A stretch of 64,000 nt of DNA from positions 15,545 to 79,544 of the forward strand of contig RDEW01000046.1 of the NCBI GenBank assembly GCA_011109175.1, read 5' to 3'. The stretch comes from Dicyema japonicum. Lineage: Eukaryota > Dicyemida > Rhombozoa > Dicyemidae. The notes under the pieces were generated by a model. It was not told the origin of the DNA. It worked only from the letters and a program-made list of their open reading frames with translations, and searched no databases. Numbering within the stretch: the first letter of the stretch is position 1; every line of letters begins with the position of its first letter. Position numbers and translations under genes: made by a program. Of the stretch, positions 54,240 to 64,000 are shown one piece after another.

Positions 54240-57200
54240 GTCTGTTGGGGTCGACTATAATGAAACACCAGATGTCCTTTCCTCGAAAATATTGACCCCT
54301 TGCATCACTATTTGTTTAAGCGATGCAATAATTTTTCAATGGATCCTCAGATCCCTCTAACTTTGGAGATAATTTGGATTTCAGATCCAAACCATACCCC
54401 AGTTTAATGATATATCTCCGCATTTTCTCTAAGAGTTCCACATGTTTATTTCCCTCCCAGCTTTCGAACCATCCTTGAAATCCATGGATCAGGAAAGGTT
54501 CTATACATGCAAGTATACGTACAGAAAGGTTTCCAGTTTCAACCGAAATCGTTTAAGGGCTTTCAACATTGTGATAGCCTTCTTCTTTCTGCCGATTATA
54601 TAAGTATTAAAAGATCCAGACGCATCGACAACTATTCCGAGATATTTTAGACTGTCCACGGATTTTATTACTCCAGTGTTAATACAAGGAGCAGGTTTCC
54701 TTCGGTTTTTGCCAAATGATATTGATTTTCTCATAGAAAGATCTAGAAGTAAAATATTATATGCGTAAATGATCATCTCCATATTAAAGTGATCCACTTT
54801 TGGAATGTCACACATTACACAATTAAACAAAATTGTACTGATGACAGATCGCTGTGGAACTCTTTTCTTAAGCAAAATTCTCTTCGTTTTCGACCCGTAT
54901 GAACGATTCTCTTCCCGAGAGGAAACTCCTTATTCAAACCAGGGCCGTCTTTCCAACATTAAAATTGTATAAAGTTCGTAGTAACCCGGCATGCCAGACG
55001 CTATCAAACGCCTTTAACATGCGGCTGTAAGATATTCTTTTTTCCTCTGTGCAGTAAATATAGACTCCTTTAGCAGTGAAAAGCAATTTCTAATGCCCTT
55101 GTCACGCCGAAATCCCCATTGCTCTTGAAAGCGATAACAACAACAATAACGATCTATTAACAAAAGAGTTAAGGAGTTTTCTGGAGGGTATTACACCTGA
55201 GTCCTACCATCAGGCTTGTACTCCACATCTGAACCCTTACTCCTTTTTTTATTAATTTTTTCAGGACGTTTCTCGCAGCTTTATATTCGTGTTTTGGATC
55301 TTTGATCTTCTTCTGAAACCATTGATTCGATCCTCCACAATCCTGCTAATCGGTTCTAACAGCTTGTTTTCGTCCTCGCTTAGACAGTCTTTCAGTTTCT
55401 TGTTTAAAGAGAGCTTAATTGCAGCTCTCCTAGTCTTCTTTTGTAAGAATAAGATCTTCTCCCTCTTCGGAGAAAAGAACCACCCCCTCGCACCTATAAA
55501 GTAGGTTAGTGAGAATAACTCCCTTGAAGATGAACAGGTAGGTGTCACGGCTAACGTGTAACTTTTGTGTACATAGGAGCGACTGAAAAGCTCTTTTTTC
55601 CTCCCCTTTATTTCGTCCATGTAATCTCCTGCGTGTCCATAGTCGACTCCCAGGTAACGCAGGCTGTGTGCATTGTTTACTCCCTGTGTGTATTCTTGTT
55701 TCAGGTGCTTTTTCACATTGCTTATTCGGCAGAGAGCTTTAACCCTCTCAAGTTGCACCATTCAATCTGGTCCACATACTCACGGATTCTTCCTTCATAT
55801 ATAGAAGATTTTAGAGATTTGTCCACCACGATTATGTAATCCGCATAAATAAGAAAATTAGTATTAATATCCCTCGGAAGTGGAAATCTCGCGATGATAT
55901 ATTAAACAAAATAGGAGTCAATACTGAACCTTGTGGTACTCCCCTCTTGAATGATATTGTATCGAATATAGTTCCACACACATTCACAAAAGCTTGGCTT
56001 TCCTGAAGATAATTTCTTAGCCAAACAAATAGGTATCTTGGAACACATGCTGATACAAGCTGCTTTAACAACGCTTCATGGCATACACTGTCGAATGCTT
56101 TCGAGATATCAACACATAATAAGTTTATTTGCCTCTTGAAATTTTTTGCTTTCATGATTTCAGAATTCAGTAGAAAGAAACAGTATGCACAGCCTCTTCC
56201 GGGACGAAAACCCCACTGCTCCGGAAGTCATTCTCATCTATATGTCTGTTTAGCCTTTTGAAAATGATACGTTCAATCACTTTCGCGAAAGAACATATTA
56301 AGCTAATTGGTATGTAGCATTCCGGATCTATCTTTGGCTTCCCTGGTTTTGGAATCATCCTCACAACAGCTTTTTTCCATATTAAAGGGAGATGACCAAG
56401 TCGTAAACACCCATCATAAAGACATCGCAGATAGTCAAATAAAATATCCGGACTTTCTTTGATAAGTTTCATTGATATGCGGTCATATCCTGGGCATTGA
56501 CCTTGCATTCCCTGATAGCCGTCATCATTTCCAAGACGCTGACAGTGCTATCAGCAATAGGTAGTTCCTCGTCGGAGTATTTAAATATATCGGCAGACAC
56601 CTTTTTTTGTTATCAGAGATCAAATTCCACGGATTCACACCCTGAATTTTTTGGAGCTGATCCCTGAATATCGAAGGTGTTTCCTCTGTCATGCAAACTC
56701 CCCGTCTGGTTTATTCAATATATTTTTTTCTGCCCCCGACTTCAGACACATTATCTTCTGATAGCATTTCCAATAAGAGGGATTCTTCATATCAATTTTC
56801 GCAGCCTCAGCCTTCTATATACGGTCAGTTTCCTCCTTCCATATACTGCTGATTGCCTCCTTTATCATCCTGATTCTAACAGATATGAATTCCTCGTTTA
56901 TTTTGGCCCTTAGGAAATTCCTCTCACGAATAAGCCTCATAATAATTGGCGAAACAAAATAATAATTATTCTTTGAGAAAACCCTTTGTGCAGATAGGTG
57001 AAGATATGACTGCATGAGATTCATTACTTCTCAACTTGCAGTATTGATATCTTCTATGGTTGAAACCTTGCTTCTTCAAAGGTCACCATCTCCATCAAAT
57101 CCACATGTGCAATCGAACACAGGTAGTCTAGTCGTGACTTAATCTTCGATATTTCTGTGTATATCTTCTCTGATAGATTGGGTGGGAAATCGTTCGATTT

Positions 57201-57335
57201 TCGACGACGTAACTGTCATTGCTGTCCACGTTCTCCCAATATCGCCTATTATCGTCTGTCCATCGTTTTTAGTTGCTCTCCCCTGATCAGATTTCTTGGC
57301 GGCTGGACATCCACCATATCTGGCGTTCTTCCCAG
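54240..57335 (-). mobile_element. Group C LINE, composite with two RT segments
   Basis: Upstream to downstream on the minus strand: zinc-knuckle remnant NARYGGCPAAKKS (about 57300), linker (56815-57024), RT entry GYDRISMKLIKESP, LPLIWKKAVVRMIPKPG and IIFKRLNRH (56167-56508), palm LLCVDISKAFDSVCHEALLK and RGVPQGSVLTPILFN (55890-56155), then the C-terminal part (55261-55840). A second RT segment follows at 54480-55200: KAFDSVWHAGLLRTLYNFNV, RVPQRSVISTILFN and LKYLGIVVDASGSF. Two copies of the same family are therefore stacked. Both have stops. Confidence 0.7.
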
Positions 57336-57455
57336 GCAGGAAACACACTTTATTTTAAACAAAGAATAATTATCATAACTAATCAATTAAAGAGAACCAA
57401 GAAATAGCCTTCACTTTTTTTTCTTTTTGTTGGGTGTGAATCCTTTTCTAGACGA
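57334..57455 (-). mobile_element. SINE remnant, head lost
   Basis: CAGGAAACACACTTTATTTT at 57337, AGAGAACCAAG and CTTCACTTTTTTTTC, TTCTAGACGAT are the reverse complement of the SINE body-to-tail segment. It abuts the 5' side of the group C element. Confidence 0.55.
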
Positions 57456-57837
57456 TGATATGTTCACTAATGACGGAACACTCTTCAAGTAGTTTATATT
57501 TAAAAATTAATTTTTTGAATGCCATAAGGCACTAAACAAAACGTGATACTCGTCCAATCCTTCTAAAAATGACTGCTTGCACTCGTCAACTAAGAAATTT
57601 TAAGACTAGAATTAACTAATTTTTACGTTTTCTCCTTTTGCGTCAGAAAGACGTTTACTTAGGAATCTAAGAATATGGTTACTGATGGCTAAAGGCTTTC
57701 AAAGAGAATGGATACTAATCGAAACAGTAAAAGAAATTTTATCCACTCAATTATAAATGGGATGACAATCTTCCTTTTTGAAGCCGGGAAACCTCTTGTC
57801 TGTGAAGTCATTTGCACCGACACGTTTGTACTTCGAT

Positions 57838-58955
57838 GACGTCGTATTCCCTGGAGGAAACATGAATGAAAATTTCAATCAATAACAACCAGGACTCTTT
57901 TAGTCATTCCGAGACATGACATGTGGAAACCCCACAAACAAGCCATGAAGTGGATCATTCGTTTTCTTTTGTTGCATTTTTTTCAGATTTCACCTTCTTT
58001 TGCAGTTTGCTGCATCTTCTTTCTGATTATTATTTCTTTCTTTTCAATACACAACAAGCCCCGTGCAATTCAAATTATTTATTGTTGATTGAAAATAAGA
58101 GTTCAATTTTCGAGACTTTTCCAATCCTGATTCAATTCACGATTGGACTGTAAATATTTTAATAACTCTTGTTCTCGAAATTGATGATCTTAAATTTTAG
58201 TAATCTTGATTGACCTCAAAAGTAAAATCAATATTTAAATTCAGGGTTCCACAAAAAAAGTTTGGATGATATGGTTTTGGTTAAAATGAAGCTATTAAAG
58301 TAGATGACGTGAAAATGGCAAATTAACTTTCCTTATTCCTTGGTGGCACCATGCATTGCTTTGTACCTGCTTCTGGATCGATTTATAAGTATCATCGATC
58401 CTTGGTCCCATATTTCCGAGATGTACATCAGAACCGACTTTATGTATTATATATTCTTATTCTCAAATTAGTTTTCAAGAATCTTCTGTTCCATATATTT
58501 TCCACTTCCATATACATTGCTGCCGCTATGACCCTCCTGTGCATAATGTCCTCACTGTCTCCAAGTAACGATTGCAATTTTCTTTTTTTCTCCAACCTTC
58601 TTCACCATACTCAAGTTCTCTTGTAATTTTTATAAACTCGGTCTTTTCTTGGTTTACGTCCATAAACAAGTATTTTAATTCATTACGGATTATGCCGATA
58701 ACCGTTCTGATACAAATCAATGCCGTCAGCATAAACTATTTCCATTGGCAAATGTCCTTCGCATCTTTTCCTGAGAATTCTCAGAGCTGCCTCAAGGTAT
58801 GTAATAAAATGTACAGGTGACAGTCAGTCACTCTGTGGCCTGGGTTCACTAGTGCATTTATGTGCCTAAAAAGAGAGTGAAATGTAACAAGGAAGAAGTT
58901 AAAATCTCTATTAACGAAATTTTTGTTCAAAGTTATTTTAGGCAAATTATATTTG
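57838..58955. repeat. Dispersed repeat, copy 2 (includes group A RT fragment)
   Basis: 57838-58408 matches 31261-31985 (without the 150-bp duplication) and 58465-58955 matches 33185-33670. The second half encodes, on the minus strand, FMDVNQEKTEFIKITREL and GEEGWRKK, a group A RT thumb, and near 58790-58840 a decayed GDSLSP region. In copy 1 the two halves are 1.2 kb apart; here they are about 55 bp apart. Confidence 0.8.
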
Positions 58956-58956
58956 A

Positions 58957-59290
58957 GGGAAACCTCTTGTCTGGGACGTTACCTGCATCGACACGTTTGC
59001 CTCTTGCAACCTACTCCAGAGTGCCTCTGGAGCCTGTTCTGATGCTGAGAAAGGCAAGGGGTTGAAACTGGAAAAGTACGCGGTCCTTCCCAAGGATTTT
59101 TTGTTCGTTCCACTCGCCGTTGAGACGTCTGATTCCCTTGCGCTTGCAACGATGGAATTCTTGAGTCGTTTAGGGAATCGGATTTCTACGCGATCAGGAG
59201 ACCCTCGTGAACGCTGGTGGTTATTTGAGCAAATCTCTCTCGCCATCCTGAGTGGGAATAGCCACGCATTAAAACAGCCGTTATATGACA
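58957..59290 (+). mobile_element. Group D LINE fragment (C-terminal module, second half)
   Basis: One open frame reads GKPLVWDVTCIDTFASCNLL, then GACSDAEKGKGLKLEKY, FLFVPLAVETSDSLALATME then FLSRLGNRISTRSGDPRE and ISLAILSGNSHAL. The C-I-D-T-F, P-L-A-V-E-T and A-I-x-x-G-N-S motifs equal the group D module at 49571 and continue the one at 32790. 5'-truncated at the edge of the dispersed repeat. Confidence 0.6.
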
Positions 59291-59875
59291 ATATTTTTTT
59301 TTTCCTAAACAAAATTTTATTTACTAAAAAAATAATAAATTAGAATTAACAAATTTTTAATTAATACTATCGTCTATTAAAGAAAATGAAATATATAACT
59401 TGTATCGCAAAACTAACAAAATTTATTGAGTTGAATTATGAATTTAATTTTTTGATACTGAAATGATAATATTTAGTAATATAAAGTATTAAAACGAATG
59501 ATAGTGTTGTTCACTTTTATTTACCTTTGTTAACCACTTTACGATTATAATCTTAGTGTTGCTACCAAAAAATGAAAGGAAAATCGAGAAGAGAAATGTT
59601 TAAGCACATTTTCATAATAATCGTAAAAGGGAATGCCCAAAATCACACGAGAGCTCTTTACTAGTTTATAACACTTTAGAATTATGGTTACTAATTTTTG
59701 TTATTGTTATTCAAGTAACACGTTTGTATCAAAAAAGATTTTCTATTTGAATAATAGTTTTATTATTTTTTAGTTTTATTATTAATAATAATTTTTTTGT
59801 TTGCGGAAGTATATTATATAAATTTTGACGGCATTTTGGATTGCTTAATTTAGGAAACATCGCAGAAAATTAATT
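59291..59875. other. AT-rich upstream region of the E2 gene
   Basis: No gene is recognised; strongly AT-rich. The E2 start codon lies at its end. Confidence 0.4.
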
Positions 59876-60519
59876 ATGATCAACGATCGAACTACAAGAC
59901 TTGAGTATGAGCTCAACTTAATAAACCAAAATACAGTATTCCACATTTTTGTAATTTTAGGATGGATTTAAAATTGAATTCGAAGATAAGAGCCCATACA
60001 TAGTTTACGCCTATTTGCCTGGATCGGAAAAATCCCCATATTATAGCGGGAAGTACAAACTTGCTATTTCTATATCAAACCGTTACCCACACGATCCCCC
60101 GACTGTCTACTTCGACACCAAAATATGGCATCCGAATGTCTGCAAAAACACGGGACTTGTTTTCTCAGATCTGTTAACCACCAAATGGTACACCCGTTTG
60201 TTTACATCAATAGGCATCCCTCTTATACAATTTATTTTGTTCTTAAACATCTGCAAAATCTCCTAGCTAAACCTGATTTTGAAAGACGAATGAACCTTGA
60301 ATGCGACATAAAGCCCAGTTTGCTTAATTACTTGAGAACAGCCCAATACTGGACTCACTATTATGCTGAAGGTATTCAAGTGAATTTATTTTAGGCTTAA
60401 TTGCAGACAAAAATTTAACGGATATTCATAAAAGCATGGTCGATGAAGGATACGATGAGGATGAGGTCCTGTTGGAGTTGTCGTGCAATAATTGGGAACT
60501 CTTAGATTTATTAGACTAA
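59876..60519 (+). CDS. UBE2K: UBE2K-type E2 fold plus UBA domain, catalytic Cys replaced
   Basis: UBE2K transfers ubiquitin and builds Lys48 chains. Four exons over introns 59936-59960 (25 nt), 60188-60213 (26) and 60372-60394 (23) give an uninterrupted 189 residues, near the usual 200. The E2 fold is clear: SPYYSGKYKLAISISNRYPH then DPPTVYFDTKIWHPN, and after the splice YFVLKHLQNLLAKPDF. The C-terminal UBA domain reads MVDEGYDEDEVLLELSCNNW then ELLDLL. The HPN motif is kept, but the active-site segment TGLVFSDLL has Phe88 (TTC, 60162-60164) where E2 enzymes have Cys in TGxICLDIL. Cys82 in HPNVCK is not at the catalytic site. If the sequence is right, this protein cannot form a ubiquitin thioester and may act as a UEV-like scaffold. 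One base change (TGC to TTC) would explain it. Confidence 0.88.
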
Positions 60520-60524
60520 CTTAA

Positions 60525-61010
60525 TAAACTGTTAATTTTTAATTAAAAATTGAAAAAAGATAAAATTTCTAAAAAATATTTTAGATCCTTCCTTCCTATT
60601 TTAATAGGAAGTAAAACAAGGAAAATATCCCTTCCGATACTGAATAGATAATGTTTCCATTACTTAAATCTCACCTTAGAGAGAATTCACTTTATTTTAA
60701 AAACTAAGAACAGAAGGTCGGATCGCTCTTGGAGCATATGAAAAATGTAGCTCGCTGGAAAATCCTTGTTTCTGGTGCTTTCAGAAACTTAGTAAAGTAA
60801 AGCTAAAGATTTAAAAATGCTTTGTCGTGCCCGTCCTAATTTATAATTGTGGGACATGTGGCTTGTCTAAACATAATAATCTATTGACAGCTTTCACCTA
60901 ATCATTCTCCGGAAGGCACTCGATATACGATATACTATGAAGATCAATAACGCAAAATTATACAAATTATGTAGCATATAACCAGTATCGCTAAAAATCT
61001 GATGATCGTG
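60525..61010. other. AT-rich spacer
   Basis: No gene or repeat recognised between the E2 gene and a group A LINE fragment. Confidence 0.35.
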
Positions 61011-61019
61011 ATAGAAACT

Positions 61020-61250
61020 GTTAGGTCATATTTTGAAAATGGTACCAGACAATCGTGTCATTGAACAAGGAAGGTCAAGGACAATTCTACCCTCTATGTT
61101 GAATGAAGAATTAAAAGGTGTCAGCAGAAAATAAAAATGGCAGACGATCTTGATGAACAAAGAGAACATGAGAAAAAGAAGGGACCTTAGATGAGACTGG
61201 CTGGTACAAAGGGTGGATGGCGAGGCACAGGGAAACCTTAATTGACTTTT
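61020..61250 (+). mobile_element. Group A LINE 3' fragment
   Basis: The plus strand reads NRVIEQGRSRTILPSMLNEE and LKGVSRK, corresponding to FRGRPRSTLPTALNKELNRV of the copy at 44000. Only the C-terminal end remains. Confidence 0.5.
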
Positions 61251-61299
61251 TGTTTTTTATTTGTTCTCAGCGGTGCCGATGATAATAGAACAGTAATGT

Positions 61300-61530
61300 T
61301 AGTTAATTAATCCAAGGCATATCTAAGACATTGAAAGTGTTCTTGACTTTTCATTCTTTTCTTTTTGCTTGTATGTGAGTTCCACAAGACAACCCAGTAC
61401 CGTGGTGATGAAACACTGACGATGGTATCACTAGTCGACCCCAAAGCATCGTATATGCACGGTACCTTTAACAGAATGGACATCAGCGATATTCGAATCA
61501 GGGAATCATGATTTTGGTGCAGAACTTATT
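61300..61530 (-). mobile_element. Decayed SINE
   Basis: The reverse complement retains CCTGATTCGAATATCGCTG (B-box area), GGTACCGTGCATATACGATG, ACCATCGTCAGTG, CACGGTACTGGGTTGTC and ACTCACATACAAG in the SINE order. It is diverged more than the other copies. Confidence 0.5.
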
Positions 61531-61929
61531 ACATTAAGCAAGTGATCCTTAAATAAGTAAATTTTTGAAAATTAATTTTAAATAAAGTTGTTGTGACATG
61601 TCTCCACTATGGCCTGCAGGCATTGAGTACTCAATGGGAGTTACCTCTCATAATCTCATGTCAAATTTTCTGGAAAAACCATCATTTTCTCTGTGCTGTG
61701 AAAAGTTTAAGCGTACTTCAAATCTTTGAGAGGGTATTTTAGTTCTTCAAAATAATTGTGTGTTTTTGCCAATCAACCGCGAATGTAAAAGATTCGTAAG
61801 TTGTTTAGAAAATTGTAGATTTTGCATGAATAAGCGATATGAGATTCCCATTGTATGTGGTATGCAGTTGTTTTTTTCGTGTCTTAATTTGACTCCAGAA
61901 ATACCAAGGAGAGCGTTAAGTTTTCGCCT

Positions 61930-62060
61930 GACTTTCAGAATAACATAGTCTTGTGGGACGTAAAGGAAAAGGAATTGGTTATAAATAATCCCAAATATTT
62001 TGCTGTGTTAGTTACAGGAAGATCTTTTCAAGAGATCTTCACTTCAATCGAACATTAAAC
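61930..62060 (+). pseudogene. Exon resembling a P-type (P5) ATPase cytoplasmic segment
   Basis: After a putative 24-nt intron ending CTTTCAG at 61939, the frame reads NNIVLWDVKEKELVINNPKY then FAVLVTGRSFQEIFTSIEH and a stop. The W...(L/F)AVTG(R/K)(S/T)F..(I/L)...  pattern is found in P5-type ATPases before the hinge motif. An upstream stretch (61770-61792) reads INRECKRF and is followed by a perfect 23-nt intron-like GTAAGTTGTTT...TTGTAG. The frame cannot be completed and catalytic motifs are absent, so this is a gene fragment at best. Confidence 0.3.
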
Positions 62061-62439
62061 GGAAATAGAAACTGACAGAGGAGTAAGTTGATTGGCTAGT
62101 AAAATATCATGATGTGTTTGTAGTACTGTCTATTCAGTGGTTTTAAGTCTTAGGGGGTTAAGTTTTATATTTTGTAGCAAGCAAATATTAATCGTAGTTC
62201 AATTATTTTGTCATTCACTCATTGATGTCAATCGTATGATTGGTAGCATCCAATGAAGTTGAGGAACGCGAAGGCTTATATTAACTATAAACTTGTAAAC
62301 TGAGATCTGTGTATAAACGAGACTAAGTGTCTACCCAAGGACTTTTCTTGTAATTCCTTCGAATTGCTTAATTATTGCTGTCAAAAAATTGTTCTACGTG
62401 GTTTCATCATAATTTGGAAAATTATACCCACTTTTCTGG

Positions 62440-64000
62440 TTGAGGTGGTGACGTGCCTCTCTTGCACTCAATATTCCCTATTTTGCATTGGATCATTCAA
62501 TGCAAAAGGACTAACATCATACGTAAAAAGACAACACTTATGTGCGGACCTCTAACGATACGGTATATTTGTATGCTGTCTCCAGGATACTAAAGTCCAC
62601 AATAGTCTGGATAAAACAATGAACGGGTATCGACTGCTCCTGTTGCCGTTAGACTGTCAACATTATGGGATGGGGTTCGCTATACGCGTGGACGCAACTG
62701 TGGTGGCTCATAGAGCATGGAGTATTAAGACAGGATTGCCATCCTCCAATTACGCCTTGGAAACAACCGTAATACTACTCTATCGATTATCAATATATAT
62801 GCACCGACCACAGTGAGGGTATCCGCCAACGCAGAAGAACTTGACAATTTCTACTCGTCCTTATTATCGGCTTACTCCTCCCTATCCAGCTCCTACATGT
62901 TCTTTATAGCGAGCGACTGGAATTCAAAAGTGGGGAAAAAGCGGGATGAATCAAATTGCCTGAGGCAGCCACGCTCGAGGGATCAGAAATCGTATTTCAG
63001 GTCCTGTAAATGAGTTCCTGAACCCAAGTCAAAGTGGATTCAGACCTGGAAGGTCGACAGCAGACGTTGTATGGAGTCACAGGTGGATGTGTGCAATTTG
63101 CCAGAAACACAAAGAAGAAATCTCAATCCTTGGAATTGACTTATCCCGTGCCTTCGACACTATAAACCGCAAAAGCTAATGCACGTACTGGAGAGTATTC
63201 TAGACGAGGATGCATCACGTATGATCAGATTTTTACTCCCAAACATCACTATCAGTGCGCGTGGGAAATTACAAATCAACAAAATTTAAAACCGAAACCG
63301 GCGCACCACTGGGAGACTCGTTATCCTCAGTCCTATTCATAATATAGCTGGAGGCATCTCTAAGACCTCTCCGGGAATAGAACTGTTTCACTAACGTAAT
63401 GGAAGTAATCTACGCAGATGATATTGATTTCGTCTGCCGGGATAGAGATATGCTGGAAACTATACTAAAAGTGATCCCTCAAGGCTTGGAGGACTGGTCC
63501 CTGGTAGTAAACCCAGACAAAACGGAAAGAACTAGCATATTCCATTGCATGACGAGAAACAAGGAAAAGTGGAGAACATGCAAGAAAGTTGGATCTCTCC
63601 TCAGGGACTCGGAGGACGTTATTCACAGGAAAGTTCTGGCGGTTGCTTCTTTCAAAAAATTTTGGGCGATCTGGATGCGGCGAAAGTACATATACACTCG
63701 CCTTCGAATTCGGTTGTACAATTTTATCGAACCAATTCTACTTTATAACGCGAGGACCTGGGGCCTAACCAACAAAGAACTGGAAAACCTCAACTCTTTC
63801 CACAGAATACAACTCGACTTCTTCTGGGAGTCTACTGGATAACCAACGACGAGCTATATAGAATTACTCAAACAACAAAAATTGGGAATAAAGTTACTTC
63901 TGAGAAATGGCAGCTCTTTGGACATGTCCTAAGAGCTTTGGAAATGGCACCGGCCAATCAGGCCATCGAAATACTTTTCTGTATTAAACAAAACGATGTA
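62440..64000 (+). mobile_element. Group A LINE with internal deletion, runs off the window
   Basis: 5' block GGTGGTGACGTGCCTC (62444), endonuclease remnants (FNAKGLTSYVKRQHLC, HYGMGFAIR, SDWNSKVGK, 62500-62960), then at about 63000 a direct jump into the RT: NPSQSGFRPGRSTADVVWSH, LGIDLSRAFDTINR, GAPLGDSLSSVLF, IYADDIDFVCRDRDMLE (catalytic box intact), VVNPDKTE, YNFIEPILLYNARTWGLTNK and KWQLFGHVLRALEMAPANQA. The linker and RT fingers are deleted. Stops at 63345 and 63840 break it. Confidence 0.85.

Noticed and set aside
60138-60148. Cys82 of the E2 (in HPNVCK) as a shifted catalytic cysteine
   Set aside because: In E2 enzymes the catalytic Cys lies several residues further on, in the TGxICLDIL segment. 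Cys82 is two residues after HPN, on a different part of the fold.

Overview
The window is animal nuclear DNA: AT-rich, intron-containing, and crowded with decayed non-LTR retrotransposons (LINEs) and tRNA-derived SINEs. The host genes have remarkably short spliceosomal introns. Every intron I could place by keeping protein homology in frame is 21-31 nt long, mostly 22-26 nt, with GT at the start and a T-rich end in AG. Introns this short are known from dicyemid mesozoans, so a dicyemid or a similarly reduced parasitic animal is my best guess. This is inference; the sequence has no ribosomal or mitochondrial marker. The short introns keep most host genes from appearing as long open frames, and I rebuilt them exon by exon. 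|| Host genes: 526-1685 (-) single-pass membrane protein with Ig-like segments; 10473-10880 (-) mitochondrial ribosomal protein bL27m; 13913-14867 (+) coiled-coil protein resembling SSX2IP/ADIP; 22355-24272 (+) SMARCAL1/HARP-type annealing helicase; 24771-25680 (-) NIPA magnesium transporter, 5'-incomplete with two in-frame stops; 35430-36335 (-) LisH-domain protein; 49027-49400 (-) Ig-domain exons; 50580-52512 (+) ARS2/SERRATE; 59876-60519 (+) UBE2K-type E2 plus UBA domain whose catalytic cysteine is replaced by Phe. Weaker exon candidates lie near 7906, 18830, 34840, 36750 and 61940. || Mobile DNA fills most of the rest. I separate six LINE groups by protein: A (RTE-like: 2225-4420, 43828-46690, 47600-48945, 62440-64000 and pieces), B (Jockey-like: 4640-5990, 11159-13270, 15340-16000, 42597-43800, 46740-47620 and pieces), C (CCHC zinc-knuckle ORF1 plus endonuclease/RT: 25690-28420, 39655-41150, 54240-57335), D (RT with a distinctive C-terminal module: 8221, 28643, 32790, 49571, 58957), E (39172-39640) and F (RT with a nuclease-like C-terminus: 16140-17760, 38000-38610). 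SINEs with tRNA-like heads occur at 9189, 19549, 41484 and 53435, with headless remnants elsewhere. Their 3' tail matches the 3' tail of LINE group A, which points to A as the mobilising partner. || Seven near-perfect tandem duplications of 89-217 bp are scattered through the window, and two of them meet at a single N. At least some are probably assembly joins rather than biology. The host genes show no operon-like arrangement; they look like unrelated housekeeping genes set between transposon graveyards.
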